Notes under the pieces: generated by a model | Told to the model about the DNA's origin: nothing | The model's input: the letters and a program-made list of their open reading frames with translations, nothing else | Databases searched by the model: none | Source: Chloracidobacterium sp. | Lineage (GTDB): Bacteria > Acidobacteriota > Blastocatellia > Pyrinomonadales > Pyrinomonadaceae | DNA length: 64,000 nt | Assembly: GCA_015075585.1 (NCBI GenBank) | Contig: JABTUB010000002.1 | Coordinates: forward strand, 496,001-560,000 | Direction of reading: 5' to 3' | Position numbers and translations under genes: made by a program | In this document: positions 55,794 to 64,000 of the stretch, piece by piece | Layout: the number at the start of each line of letters is the position of its first letter | Position numbering within the stretch: the first letter of the stretch is position 1

Positions 55794-58574
55794 ATGCAAG
55801 ATATCGAAAAACCGGAGCAGCAGGCTGTTGCGTGGATACCGACCGAGGATGTTACAGAGCGTTCGCGCTTGATGCGATTTATGCGTCAAGTAGGTGTCTC
55901 AACTTGGGACGACCTTTATCAATACTCGATCAACAATGTCGAAAGGTTTACCGAAGACGTGCTGAAATTCCTCGATATCAAGTTCGACCCGCCGTACGAC
56001 AAACTCCTCGACATTTCGAACGGCATCGAAATGCCGCGCTGGTTCTCACGGAACGCGGACACTCCCGTCCGCGTTCCGACCGCCGGGCTTAACATCACCG
56101 AAATGTGCCTCGACCGATGGCAGACGGATGAGATGAAGGACGAACCGGCGGTGATTTCGGAAGCCGAGGACGGACACACTCGCGAATTATCTTACGGCGA
56201 ACTGCTTGCTATGACAGAGAGCTGCGCGGCAGGAATGCGGGCAAAGGGCCTTAAGAAAGGTGATGCGATCGGGATCCACCTGCCGATGCTTCCCGAAACA
56301 GTTGCCGCATTGCTCGCGATAAACCGCATCGGTGCGATCGCGGTACCGGTCTTTTCGGGCTATGGCATCGAAGCGATCGCCAGCCGTATGAACGCCGTCG
56401 GGGCCGCTGCGATCTTCATCAGCGAAGGATTTTCGCGGCGCGGCAAATGGGTCGATGCACTCACAACAGCCGAACAAGCTATCGACGAAGTGCCGACGAT
56501 AAAAAACATCTTTCTTGTCCGAACGGCAGAAGCGAACGGCCGCACACCCGCGGAATTGAAAGGGGAAACTTGGTGTTCATTTGACCAACTCATTTCTGGA
56601 GGAGCAGATAACGCAAGGACCGAGCCGACCGCCGCCGAGGATCCGCTGATCATTCTTTACACCTCGGGCACGACCGGCAAGCCGAAGGGCATTGCTCACA
56701 CGCATGCGAGTTTCCCGATCAAGGCGGCGCAGGATATGGCGTTCGGCACCGACGTCGGCAAAGGCACTCGCATTTGCTGGTACACCGACCTAGGCTGGAT
56801 GATGGGGCCGTGGCTGATCTACGGCGCTCTCATTAATGGCGCAACGATCTGCATCTACGACGGCGCACCGGACTATCCGACCGCGGACCGTATGTGGAAA
56901 TTTTGTGCAGATCACAAGGTCGAGGTGCTCGGCATTTCGCCAACACTAGTACGTTCGCTCGCGCGGAGCGGGGACACTCCTGTCCCCATGAGCGTCGCTT
57001 CGACGCGAACAGAAGATCTCGGCGGAGGAACCGCCGATGAGGACAAGAGTGTCCCCGCTCTGTCACGGAGAGGCTGGTATCGCTCACACAAACTACCGCA
57101 TTTCGACGGTGAGGTCATTCAATTTGTAACATTCAGACTCGGAGATTCGCTGCCGCAGCCGGCACTTGAGAGGCTAAAACTTCAACTGGAGAACGAGAAA
57201 CTCTCGGACGACTCAGATGCTTATCGGCAGCGCGTCGAAGAATATCTCGATCAAGGCGCCGGCGAATGCATACTTAAAGATCCCCGGGCCGCAGCCATTT
57301 TCGAAGAGCTTCTCTTGAATGAGCACGGCTCATCCTGCGATCTAAAAGCTTGGGTTGTGATGCCGAATCACGTTCATATTTTGGTGAGAATGTTGCCCGG
57401 TCACGACCTTGCAGGTCTAATCAAGCGGATAAAGGGCATCTCCGCCCGACGTATCAATCAGTTACTAGACCGCGAAGGTACGCTCTGGCAACCGGACTAT
57501 TTTGACCGATATATTCGCGACGGCAAGCACTATTCCAAAACCCTTAGCTACATCGAAAACAATCCGGTAATTTCCAAACTAAGCGACAAAATAGAGAATT
57601 TCCGTTTCTCGAGTGCGTGGGCGTACAGGAGTGGGAACACTTCTGTCCCCATGAGCATCGCTTCGACGCGAACAGAAGATCTCGGCGGAGGAATCGCCGA
57701 TGGGGGCAAGAGTGTCCCCGCTCCGTCGCGGTACGATCTTTCTTCGCTTCGCATCCTAGCTTCGACGGGCGAACCGTGGAATCCCGATCCTTGGTGGTGG
57801 CTCTTTGAAAAGGTCGGCAACTCAAAGCTGCCGATCATCAACTACAGCGGCGGCACCGAGATCGCGGGCGGCATTCTGATGGGAAATCCGCTTTTGCCGA
57901 TCAAGCCGTGCTCATTTTCCGCTCCGTGTCCGGGTATGGATGTTGATATTTTCGGCGAAGACGGTAAGCCGGTCGAACGCGGACAAGTTGGCGAACTCGT
58001 GATAAAGCAGCCGTGGATCGGTATGGCTCGCGGATTTTGGCAGGACGCTGAGCGATATCACGAAGCATATTGGGCAAGATTTGAGAATATCTGGGTGCAC
58101 GGCGACTGGGCGATGCAGGATGAGGACGGAAGCTGGTACATACTCGGACGCAGCGACGACACGCTCAAGGTTGCCGGAAAGCGTGTCGGCCCGGCCGAGG
58201 TCGAGAGTATCCTTGTATCGTACGACGGCGTCGTCGAAGCGGCAGTTATCGGCGTGCCGGACGAGGTCAAAGGCACCGCAATGGTGGCGTTCGTTGTACG
58301 GCAAAGCGACCTTCCGATCGGCGATGAACTCCAAGCCGAGCTTAAAGCATTGGTAGCAAAGGAAATTGGCAAACCGCTTGCCCCCTCGGAGATACATTTC
58401 GTCGCTGCCCTGCCGAAGACGCGAAACGCAAAAGTGATGCGGCGTGTTATTCGTTCGGCATTCCTCGGTCAGGATGCGGGCGACCTTTCGTCGCTCGAAA
58501 ACCCAAATGCCGTCGCTGAAATAAGTAAACTCTGTCCGACGAAACAGAAAAACAAAAACGATACAATGGAATGA
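55794..58574 (+). CDS. AMP-dependent acyl-CoA synthetase interrupted in frame by a RAYT/REP element
   Basis: One open frame of about 926 residues from ATG 55794 ([20 protein letters not shown]); in-frame GTG/ATG at 55728/55731 would add 22. The synthetase half shows an ACAS-N-like start, [11 protein letters not shown], the ATP loop [65 protein letters not shown] and the catalytic Lys in [15 protein letters not shown]. It would activate acetate or a related acid. Between LVRSLAR and [10 protein letters not shown], where relatives have only about ten residues, lie 766 bases: REP, Y1 transposase, REP, all stop-free in this frame. A second short insertion, [12 protein letters not shown], comes from a REP-like palindrome near 56050. 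Whether the long product folds is unknown; the site is a surface loop in related enzymes. Confidence 0.88.
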   Translation: MQDIEKPEQQAVAWIPTEDVTERSRLMRFMRQVGVSTWDDLYQYSINNVERFTEDVLKFLDIKFDPPYDKLLDISNGIEMPRWFSRNADTPVRVPTAGLNITEMCLDRWQTDEMKDEPAVISEAEDGHTRELSYGELLAMTESCAAGMRAKGLKKGDAIGIHLPMLPETVAALLAINRIGAIAVPVFSGYGIEAIASRMNAVGAAAIFISEGFSRRGKWVDALTTAEQAIDEVPTIKNIFLVRTAEANGRTPAELKGETWCSFDQLISGGADNARTEPTAAEDPLIILYTSGTTGKPKGIAHTHASFPIKAAQDMAFGTDVGKGTRICWYTDLGWMMGPWLIYGALINGATICIYDGAPDYPTADRMWKFCADHKVEVLGISPTLVRSLARSGDTPVPMSVASTRTEDLGGGTADEDKSVPALSRRGWYRSHKLPHFDGEVIQFVTFRLGDSLPQPALERLKLQLENEKLSDDSDAYRQRVEEYLDQGAGECILKDPRAAAIFEELLLNEHGSSCDLKAWVVMPNHVHILVRMLPGHDLAGLIKRIKGISARRINQLLDREGTLWQPDYFDRYIRDGKHYSKTLSYIENNPVISKLSDKIENFRFSSAWAYRSGNTSVPMSIASTRTEDLGGGIADGGKSVPAPSRYDLSSLRILASTGEPWNPDPWWWLFEKVGNSKLPIINYSGGTEIAGGILMGNPLLPIKPCSFSAPCPGMDVDIFGEDGKPVERGQVGELVIKQPWIGMARGFWQDAERYHEAYWARFENIWVHGDWAMQDEDGSWYILGRSDDTLKVAGKRVGPAEVESILVSYDGVVEAAVIGVPDEVKGTAMVAFVVRQSDLPIGDELQAELKALVAKEIGKPLAPSEIHFVAALPKTRNAKVMRRVIRSAFLGQDAGDLSSLENPNAVAEISKLCPTKQKNKNDTME
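56050..56077. repeat. Solo REP-like palindrome inside the acyl-CoA synthetase gene
   Basis: Perfect 11-bp arms GGAACGCGGAC (56050-56060) and GTCCGCGTTCC (56067-56077) with loop ACTCCC. The centre GGACACTCCCGTCC is close to GGACACTCCTGTCC of the RAYT-flanking repeats, so it is a member of the same family. It codes in frame for part of [12 protein letters not shown], which relatives lack between MPRWF and the LNITE segment. Confidence 0.75.
56966..57068 (+). repeat. REP element, left copy, 103 bases
   Basis: 103 bases matching the right copy at 94 positions; all nine differences are transitions and there are no gaps. The outer arms are a perfect 14-bp inverted repeat, GAGCGGGGACACTC (56966-56979) and GAGTGTCCCCGCTC (57047-57060). 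Inner hairpins are GCGTCG-CTT-CGACGC and GGCGG-AGGAA-CCGCC. It is translated without stop in the synthetase frame. Confidence 0.85.
57629..57731 (+). repeat. REP element, right copy, 103 bases
   Basis: Direct repeat of 56966-57068 in the same orientation, 91 percent identical. Its outer arms pair less well than the left copy because of C-to-T and G-to-A changes (GAGTGGGAACACTT). It codes for [20 protein letters not shown] in the synthetase frame, the counterpart of [20 protein letters not shown] on the left. Confidence 0.85.
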
Positions 58575-58608
58575 GCAGCCTGCTCCGAGGCTCGATGACG
58601 ATAGGCAA

Positions 58609-59508
58609 ATGCAGAACAAACGTCTGACCCGATTGGCATGGCTTTCAATAGCAACCGCTATTGCGACCATCTCATTAAAGGCGGCAGCATATGTGCTGAC
58701 GGGATCGATCGGCCTTTTGTCGGACGCTCTCGAATCGGTCATCAATCTTGTTGCTGCGGTTTTCGCACTTTGGATGCTGACGATCGCGGGCCGGCCGGCT
58801 GATGACGGCCATCCCTATGGCCACACAAAGGCGGAGTATTTTTCCGGAGCACTCGAAGGCTCACTGATCGGAATGGCGGCGCTCAGCATCGCATGGGCGG
58901 CCATAGGACGAATGCTCGCTCCGCAGCCGATCGAGAACATCTCGCTCGGCCTCGTCATCTCTTTCATCGCATCAATCTTGAATCTCATCGTCGGCCAACT
59001 GCTCATCCGTGAAGGCCGCAAGCATCGCTCGGTAACACTCGAAGCTGACGGCAAGCATCTGATGACCGATGTTTACACGTCCGCAGGCGTTATTGTGGCT
59101 GTATTTGCGGTCGGCATAACGGGCTGGCTGATACTCGACCCGCTGATCGCGTTGATAGTTGCGGTCAATATTCTTCGGACGGGCTACGAGGTCGTCAGCC
59201 ACGCAGCGACCGGCCTGATGGACGCCGCAGTGCCGCCCGAAGATCACGCAAAGATCGTCAGCATCCTCGACGGCTTCAAGGCGTCGCACGGCATTGATTA
59301 TCACGCGCTGCGAACGCGGCGGTCGGGCACACGAGCATTCGTTACGGTACACATTCTCGTACCTGATGATTGGACCGTACAGTTTGGGCACCACTTCCTT
59401 GAGCAGATCGTCGATGACATACATATTGCGGTACCCGGCTCGAACGTCTTTACACATATGGAGCCGCTCAACGACCCGCTTTCGATGCAGGATATCGAAC
59501 TAAAGTGA
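58609..59508 (+). CDS. Cation diffusion facilitator transporter
   Basis: 299 residues. CDF features: six helices, with LKAAAYVLTGSIGLLSDALESVINLVAAVFALW (metal-binding Asp/Ser pair of TM2), the His/Asp loop GRPADDGHPYGHTKAEYFSG, VTLEADGKHLMTDVYTSAGVIVAV (HxxxD in TM5), and a C-terminal cytosolic domain ending VHILVPDDWTVQFGHHFLEQIVDDI with HMEP. It exports Zn2+ or other divalent metals. The next gene starts at a GTG inside its stop codon. Confidence 0.94.
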   Translation: MQNKRLTRLAWLSIATAIATISLKAAAYVLTGSIGLLSDALESVINLVAAVFALWMLTIAGRPADDGHPYGHTKAEYFSGALEGSLIGMAALSIAWAAIGRMLAPQPIENISLGLVISFIASILNLIVGQLLIREGRKHRSVTLEADGKHLMTDVYTSAGVIVAVFAVGITGWLILDPLIALIVAVNILRTGYEVVSHAATGLMDAAVPPEDHAKIVSILDGFKASHGIDYHALRTRRSGTRAFVTVHILVPDDWTVQFGHHFLEQIVDDIHIAVPGSNVFTHMEPLNDPLSMQDIELK

Positions 59509-60152
59509 CGCAAACACTCGTTACCGAAGCACATCTGCCGGAGATGGCGGAGTATCTTGCTAAAAAGCATACGATCTTCCGCAAAGTACTTATTCTCTAT
59601 GGGCAGCCTCCGCTTTGGGGCCGTGAGCAGGGTTTTGCAACGCTCCTTCAGATCATCCTTGAGCAGCAAGTGTCGCTTGCCTCGGCAAAGGCCTGCTTTG
59701 ATAAACTCGTGGCTCACATCGGGCGGCTCACGCCCGAAACGCTCCTTACTCTTGACGACATCACCATGAAGCGCATCGGTTTCAGCCGGCAGAAGACGGC
59801 GTATGCACGGCATTTGTCGCAGGCGCTGATCGACCGGCGGATCGATCTGGATGCCTTGGAGGCTTTGCCGGATCACGCGGTGAAGGCTGAGCTTGTAAAA
59901 CTCAAAGGCGTCGGTGAATGGACAAGCGATATTTACCTTTTGATGGCGATGCTTCGGCCGGATGTGATGCCGCGCGGCGACATTGCCCTCCACGAAGCCT
60001 ACCGGCGGCTCCGCGCGCTCGACGAACGGCCGTCTTCGAACACGTTCGCCGAGATCGCCGAACAATGGTCGCCCTATCGAAGCGTCGCCGCGCGGCTTCT
60101 TTGGCATTTTTATCTCAGCGAACGCCGGGCAGCACGCACTTTTGGCGAATAA
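59505..60152 (+). CDS. HhH-GPD DNA glycosylase, AlkA/3-methyladenine type
   Basis: 215 residues, from GTG 59505 overlapping the CDF stop by four bases. The helix-hairpin-helix and GPD signature is LKGVGEWTSDIYLLMAMLRPDVMPRGDIAL, with the catalytic Asp in PRGDIAL; the upstream helix ILEQQVSLASAKACFDKL is conserved in AlkA-like enzymes. No C-terminal Fe-S cysteines, so not EndoIII/MutY. It removes alkylated purines from DNA. Confidence 0.9.
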   Translation: MTQTLVTEAHLPEMAEYLAKKHTIFRKVLILYGQPPLWGREQGFATLLQIILEQQVSLASAKACFDKLVAHIGRLTPETLLTLDDITMKRIGFSRQKTAYARHLSQALIDRRIDLDALEALPDHAVKAELVKLKGVGEWTSDIYLLMAMLRPDVMPRGDIALHEAYRRLRALDERPSSNTFAEIAEQWSPYRSVAARLLWHFYLSERRAARTFGE

Positions 60153-60335
60153 ATTTGTAGTAACTGCAAAAACACCTGCATTTTCGGCAAATCTTGCGCA
60201 CTCAACCACATCGGAATTGACCGGCCGCTGTTTGCATTACAAGTGATCGAGTATCGGTGCGATGCGAATCAAAGCAAACCTTTCACGCTGCTTGCAGCAT
60301 CTGTTATCCTAATGATCGTCGAAATGACCAATACT
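60153..60335. other. Short intergenic region without a visible gene
   Basis: 183 bases between the glycosylase and the next plus-strand gene. No terminator hairpin or clear promoter stands out; the frame of the downstream gene is open from 60243, but a signal peptide sets its start at 60336. Confidence 0.3.
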
Positions 60336-61385
60336 ATGAGATCAAGAATATTTGCGGCGTTGATACTTTGTGGATTTTTGCTGAATTCGGCTGTTCTTGC
60401 CGGCCCGGACAAACGTCGGCCTGCAAAGCAAAAGCAGGCCGCCGACCTCGTTGCACTGCTTCCCGCGGCAGATGGCGCGGCTACGATCGACGTGAAGCGC
60501 TTCTTCAACAGCGCTCTTCCGCAGCTCCTGTCTGCCAACCAGAAGATGTTTGCAAAACTGCTCGGCCATGTTCGCGAGATCGAGAGCAAAACGGGCATCG
60601 ACCTCCGCAAGTTCGATAACATCGCAGCGGCGGCAAACATAAAACCCGACGGAAAGGATAAATTCCGGATCGACCTCGTCGCTATTGCGCGCGGAGAACT
60701 TTCGGCAGCTGCAATGATCGGTGTCGTCAAGCTCGCATCTGACGGCAAATATCGCACGGAAACCATTGGCGAACGGACGGTTTACATTATCGACACAAAA
60801 GCGATCAAGGCCGCAGCCAAGCCGGCGAACGGCCCTGCTGCGGCAGATGCGGTTGCGGGCAAGGTGGACAGTGAAATGTTGAATGAGATCGCATTTTCCG
60901 AATGGGACGGCGGCACGCTGGTATTCGGCTCGCCCAATTTGGTCAAGGCAACGCTCGAACGGTCATCTGCGCTCTCATCCGATATCACTTCGCTTTTGTC
61001 CGCACGCGAGGCCGCGGTCTTTAGTGCCGCGTTTCGCCTACCCGACGGCATGTCCTCAACGCTGAAAATGGATACGGACGAATTTGCCAAGAATATCGAT
61101 TCCATAAGGTACCTTAGCAGTTGGATCGATGTTATACCGACAGGAGCCGCACTTTCGATCCAAGCACGAACGTCAGACGCCGCACGTGCAAAAGATCTCT
61201 CGGACACGCTCTTGGGACTGCAATTCCTCGGTAAACAGCTTTTGAAGAACTCGAAGCGGGCCGATCAGCAGGTTTACGCACGGCTCGTCGAGAATGCCAA
61301 GATAACGCTTCGCGATACGGATGTGAGCATAGATCTGAAAGTGCCGCAGGCAGATGTCGATCGGCTTGTCGCAACACTGAAGTAG
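60336..61385 (+). CDS. Secreted hypothetical protein
   Basis: 349 residues from ATG 60336, which begins a signal peptide (MRSRIFAALILCGFLLNSAVLA). The mature part has alternating strands and helices: VALLPAADGAATIDVKRFFN, ALPQLLSANQKMFAKLLGHV, IESKTGIDLRKFDNIAAAAN, EWDGGTLVFGSPNLVKATLE, VYIIDTKAIKAAAKPA. The pattern of a short N-terminal domain asking whether an enzyme-like fold is present repeats loosely across the protein, but I recognise no family or catalytic motif. It is convergent with the short helicase, seven bases apart. Probably a lineage-specific periplasmic protein. Confidence 0.7.
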   Translation: MRSRIFAALILCGFLLNSAVLAGPDKRRPAKQKQAADLVALLPAADGAATIDVKRFFNSALPQLLSANQKMFAKLLGHVREIESKTGIDLRKFDNIAAAANIKPDGKDKFRIDLVAIARGELSAAAMIGVVKLASDGKYRTETIGERTVYIIDTKAIKAAAKPANGPAAADAVAGKVDSEMLNEIAFSEWDGGTLVFGSPNLVKATLERSSALSSDITSLLSAREAAVFSAAFRLPDGMSSTLKMDTDEFAKNIDSIRYLSSWIDVIPTGAALSIQARTSDAARAKDLSDTLLGLQFLGKQLLKNSKRADQQVYARLVENAKITLRDTDVSIDLKVPQADVDRLVATLK

Positions 61386-61391
61386 CCTTCG

Positions 61392-62246
61392 TTACCGGCG
61401 TCTTTGGCCATGCTGCCTCTTGGCCGCGAGGCGTTCAAGAGAACTGTCAAAGCTGCCGTCGGGCCTGAGAAGCGGATATAATTGAAGGCCGCCTGATAAA
61501 TAGGCAGCCCTAAGCTCAACGGGCCGCGGGCCCGCTGTAATAACTCGCACCGTGCTCCCGCGCACATCTTCGATCCAGCTTGCCAGATCCTGCGGCTTTC
61601 CAATCGTTGCCGACAAGAGCAGAAGTCTGATCCGCGGAGGCGAAAGTATGATCGCCTCTTCCCAAACGTGGCCACGCTCATTATCGGCCAAATAATGGGC
61701 CTCATCGAGTATCACAAGGTCGGTGCGTACATCGAAGCCGCCCCGCAACGCGTCAAAAAGCTGATTTCTATAGATCTCAGTAGTGCCTACTATCAGCGGA
61801 GCGTCGGTATTCTCTTTCCTGTCGCCCGTCAAAATGCCGACGTTCCCGGCACCGAAGGCATCGGAAAATTCGCTGTATTTCGAGTTGGTAAGAGCTTTTA
61901 GCGGCGTGGTGTACCAAGCGCGCTTTCCCATTTCGAGCAGCCGGCGTATCTCTTCACGTGCGATCCATGTCTTTCCGCTGCCTGTCGGAGCGGTTACAAG
62001 CACGTCGTTCTCTTCGATCGCCGCAAGTGCCTCGATCTGGAATCTATCGGCAACGAACGGCGTCGGGGCGGGAACTCCGATGCCCGACAGCAGGCGTTCG
62101 ACCGCTTGATGGCGTGCCGGTGAAAGCGGCGGCTCAAGTTCCACAGAACTTTCGCGTGCAAGCCGGCGTTTATCAGTTCGTTCTTTGTTTTGGCGGCGGT
62201 TGGGGCGTCGGCCCTTGTACCGCCGGTCGAAACGAGGCATTCGCAT
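61392..62246 (-). CDS. Truncated Ski2-like DEAD/DEAH helicase (RecA1 domain only)
   Basis: 284 residues. A basic N-terminus (RRYKGRRPNRRQNKERTDKRR) precedes motif Q/I (FQIEALAAIEENDVLVTAPTGSGKT), Ia (YTTPLKALTNSKY), Ib (GILTGDRKENTDAPLIVGTTEIYRN), II (VILDEAHYL) and III (LLLLSATIG). It ends soon after RPVELRAAYL with a basic tail (LERLAAKRQHGQRRR). The second RecA domain and the rest of the usual 800-plus residues are missing, and the next gene is on the other strand, so no C-terminal half follows. It is a half helicase, either a remnant or a specialised short form. Confidence 0.8.
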   Translation of the reverse strand: MRMPRFDRRYKGRRPNRRQNKERTDKRRLARESSVELEPPLSPARHQAVERLLSGIGVPAPTPFVADRFQIEALAAIEENDVLVTAPTGSGKTWIAREEIRRLLEMGKRAWYTTPLKALTNSKYSEFSDAFGAGNVGILTGDRKENTDAPLIVGTTEIYRNQLFDALRGGFDVRTDLVILDEAHYLADNERGHVWEEAIILSPPRIRLLLLSATIGKPQDLASWIEDVRGSTVRVITAGPRPVELRAAYLSGGLQLYPLLRPDGSFDSSLERLAAKRQHGQRRR

Positions 62247-62379
62247 AGTTTATTGCCTGTATGGAACGAAGTCTAATCCTTTTCGCCGTTGAAAAACGAT
62301 GTTATGATAGTAAGTTGCCTCGCAACCATTGAGCGGGGTTCTTGCGTCTAAGAAGCGAAAGGCCGGAGACGCGAACTAT

Positions 62380-63807
62380 ATGTTTGAATCATCTTTATTT
62401 GAACAGCCGTCCCCCATCGAGCAGCCTGTCGTCAATGAGGCTCAAAGCGGCGGTTTATTCAACGATTACGAGCTGAAGGGCTGGCAGCTAGGGCCGAGGA
62501 TCTATAAGATCATCGGCATTTCGGCGCTTGCCAACATACTCGCCCTGCTCGTCTTTGCTCAGACCTCCATTTTGACGATGAAGGGCTGCGACAGTCCGCT
62601 TGTCGGAAATGTCTGTCGTGTGCTTGATACCGTCTATGTCGGAACGCTTCTCTTCGGCACCGATCGACAAATGGTCGATCAGGATTACGAAAAGACCGAG
62701 CTAGCCGATGCGGATATCACTTACGTTGACCTGACAAATGTCGATACGTCGAAACTGGAATATCCCGAGGGCTACTTTCAGATCGCGAATCCTGAGCAAT
62801 TTACCGTTGACCCTGCAACCGGTGAATTGGCTGCAACAAAGCCGGGAGAGATCGCTCCCGGCATCCCGATAGGTGTTCCGCAGACCGCTCCGGCCACATC
62901 CGGTTCTACGCTGTTCGACACTAAGCCGAACATCCCCAAAAAGAACCGAAATGTGATCGATGAAAGCAAGCTGCCCAATGGCATTGACGACGCCACTGCT
63001 GGTGGGTCAAACCCGATCGCGAAGAATACGAAGGGACGCAAAGGAGTTCCGGAAGGCGGCATCAAGCCGAACGATCCGACATCGGACGACCCGACGAACA
63101 ACGGAACCGTAGGTCAAAATCCTGCATCTACGCCGAAACCGTCGCCGGCGGCGGATGAGCCGACGCAGGATCGCTTTGGCGTCTATCTCAACAAGCGGCC
63201 GACCCGCGAATTTGCCGAGCAGGCGTTAAAGCAGATCGACGCAAAACAGGTTGACCTCAATACGCCTTTCAAGATAACGATGAAAGGCACGCTCGGGCTG
63301 GGAAAGGACGGAAAGACGACCATCCTGAAAGAGCCGCGATTAGTGCTTGAGAACGGCCAAACGGCGGGCGACCCCAAGATGCTGAAATTCGCCCAGGACG
63401 CGATCATTGCCTTTACGGACTCGGGCTGGTTCGGCTACCTTTCGGCGTTGAGCTCGAAAAATGTTGTTATAATGCTTGAGCAATCGGATTCCGGCGTGGT
63501 CGCGCGTATCACAGCGGATCAGCCGGATGAGAACTCCGCAAATATGGCGGCAAACGGGCTTCGAGGCCTGCTGACAGGAGCTCAAAGTTTTGCGGTTGAC
63601 AATGATGAGAAGATTTTCCTGCAAGCCGCCCAACCCGGTGCTGATAAGAAAACATTCTTCGTCAACTTTCAGCTTCCGAAACAGATATTTACCGAGATGA
63701 TCCAACGAAAGCTTGCCGAGCAGAAGGCCTCGCCAAAGCCTTCGCCCGGACAGCCCGATGGCAGCACAACAACCGGAAAATTAGCGAATAACACGGCACG
63801 TAAATAA
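62380..63807 (+). CDS. Hypothetical membrane-anchored protein with Pro/Thr linker
   Basis: 475 residues from ATG 62380; a TTG at 62329 keeps the frame open upstream. An N-terminal cytosolic segment (MFESSLFEQPSPIEQPVVNE) precedes one helix (IYKIIGISALANILALLVFAQ), a periplasmic region of about 150 residues rich in Asp/Thr/Pro, and a C-terminal domain with KRPTREFAEQALKQIDAKQV, GTLGLGKDGKTTILKEPRLV and SSKNVVIMLEQSDSGVVARI. Layout is like TonB-type or secretin-partner proteins (helix, linker, domain), but I recognise no family. The next gene, also with a signal, starts two bases downstream. Confidence 0.7.
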   Translation: MFESSLFEQPSPIEQPVVNEAQSGGLFNDYELKGWQLGPRIYKIIGISALANILALLVFAQTSILTMKGCDSPLVGNVCRVLDTVYVGTLLFGTDRQMVDQDYEKTELADADITYVDLTNVDTSKLEYPEGYFQIANPEQFTVDPATGELAATKPGEIAPGIPIGVPQTAPATSGSTLFDTKPNIPKKNRNVIDESKLPNGIDDATAGGSNPIAKNTKGRKGVPEGGIKPNDPTSDDPTNNGTVGQNPASTPKPSPAADEPTQDRFGVYLNKRPTREFAEQALKQIDAKQVDLNTPFKITMKGTLGLGKDGKTTILKEPRLVLENGQTAGDPKMLKFAQDAIIAFTDSGWFGYLSALSSKNVVIMLEQSDSGVVARITADQPDENSANMAANGLRGLLTGAQSFAVDNDEKIFLQAAQPGADKKTFFVNFQLPKQIFTEMIQRKLAEQKASPKPSPGQPDGSTTTGKLANNTARK

Positions 63808-63809
63808 GC

Positions 63810-64000
63810 TTGAGCCTAAATAAGAACAACTCGCTTCTCACCATCGTAACGCTCGGCGTATATCTCGGCCTGCTGCTTGCGGGCGGGGCACCGCAGGCGC
63901 TGGGGCAGGCCGCTCTTACAAAGCAGTTCGATGTAAAGGACGAGATCGAGTTCAAGGACGAACTTGACAACAAACCCGATGACGCCGCGGACTTCCTCGA
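63810..64000 (+). CDS. Exported protein, N-terminal fragment
   Basis: The frame is open from TTG 63810 to the right edge, 63 codons. It begins with polar residues, then a hydrophobic stretch (LLTIVTLGVYLGLLLAGGAP) that reads as a signal peptide, then an acidic region (FDVKDEIEFKDELDNKPDDA). It follows the preceding membrane-protein stop by two bases and is probably co-transcribed. The product cannot be named from this fragment. Confidence 0.6.
   Translation, partial: MSLNKNNSLLTIVTLGVYLGLLLAGGAPQALGQAALTKQFDVKDEIEFKDELDNKPDDAADFL

Larger units (their letters stand above)
56966..57731 (+). mobile_element. REP-RAYT-REP element embedded in the acyl-CoA synthetase ORF
   Basis: 766 bases: direct 103-base REP repeats at both ends and a REP-associated tyrosine transposase between them (57069-57628). 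The transposase starts [20 protein letters not shown], carries the HUH motif MPNHVHILV (His codons at 57369 and 57375) and the Tyr of SYIENNPV (codon at 57549). It has no stop codon of its own and reads into the synthetase. ATG 56988, inside the left REP, is in frame and could start it independently, but the product would still run into the synthetase C-terminal half. Such enzymes move REP/BIME elements and are single-strand-specific. Confidence 0.85.

Noticed and set aside
57544..57841. Minus-strand frames across the REP elements with Arg/Cys/Ser-rich translation
   Set aside because: They come from REP palindromes being stop-free in several frames and are not conserved protein sequence.

Overview
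The window looks like a chromosomal segment of an Acidobacteriota bacterium, most probably class Blastocatellia (Pyrinomonadaceae-like). This is inferred from gene content: a VWFA-related acidobacterial-domain protein, an Alternative Complex III operon fused to a caa3-type oxidase operon, an archaeal/fungal-type aspartate-semialdehyde dehydrogenase, several long lineage-type hypothetical proteins, and REP/RAYT-type repeats. GC content is moderate by eye. Genes are very tightly packed. No rRNA, tRNA, CRISPR array, prophage or plasmid function was seen.

Layout. 1-5.1 kb: end of a Gfo/Idh/MocA oxidoreductase, a serine hydrolase, a VWA-domain protein, glgC and a monofunctional transglycosylase. 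5.1-12.9 kb (minus strand): histone-H1-like protein, thymidine kinase, family-9 glycosyltransferase, an iPGM-like protein that appears to lack most catalytic residues, a HEAT-like protein coupled to enolase, a CorC/HlyC-type protein and a two-domain NifU-like protein. 12.9-17 kb (plus): TlpA-like lipoprotein, GH15 glucoamylase-like enzyme, pyruvate kinase. 17-21.6 kb (minus): VIT transporter, radical SAM protein, and a small Lol-like operon (lipoprotein, ATPase, 57-residue membrane protein, LolA-like carrier) without a visible permease. 21.7-35.1 kb (minus): actABCDEF, a one-helix protein, SCO, then oxidase subunits II, I, III and IV, an electron path from quinol to oxygen. 35.4-41.5 kb: ROK kinase, DedA, GHMP kinase, purS/purQ, two DUF4870 paralogues, purB. 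41.6-52.1 kb (minus): most of the succinylase lysine/diaminopimelate pathway (asd, a candidate DapC aminotransferase, dapD, dapA, dapB, a DapE-like peptidase, lysC), interrupted by accessory DNA: a GxxExxY cassette bounded by palindromes, and a VapBC pair with a third gene. 52.2-55.7 kb (minus): metY-metX-SDR behind a SAM-II-like riboswitch and an intrinsic terminator. 55.8-64 kb: an acyl-CoA synthetase gene carrying an in-frame RAYT/REP element, CDF transporter, AlkA-like glycosylase, hypothetical membrane/secreted proteins and a half-length helicase.

The most unusual features are (i) a REP-flanked Y1 transposase embedded without a stop codon inside the acyl-CoA synthetase ORF, plus a solo REP-like palindrome upstream in the same gene; (ii) the iPGM-like probable pseudoenzyme next to eno; (iii) the GxxExxY gene bounded by two near-identical palindromic elements and carrying an in-frame TAA; (iv) a chain of overlapping genes vapB-vapC-X-dapE in which X has an internal TAG; (v) the SAM-II-like pseudoknot with attenuator. 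All family calls come from reading the sequence and recalled family features; no database search was run.
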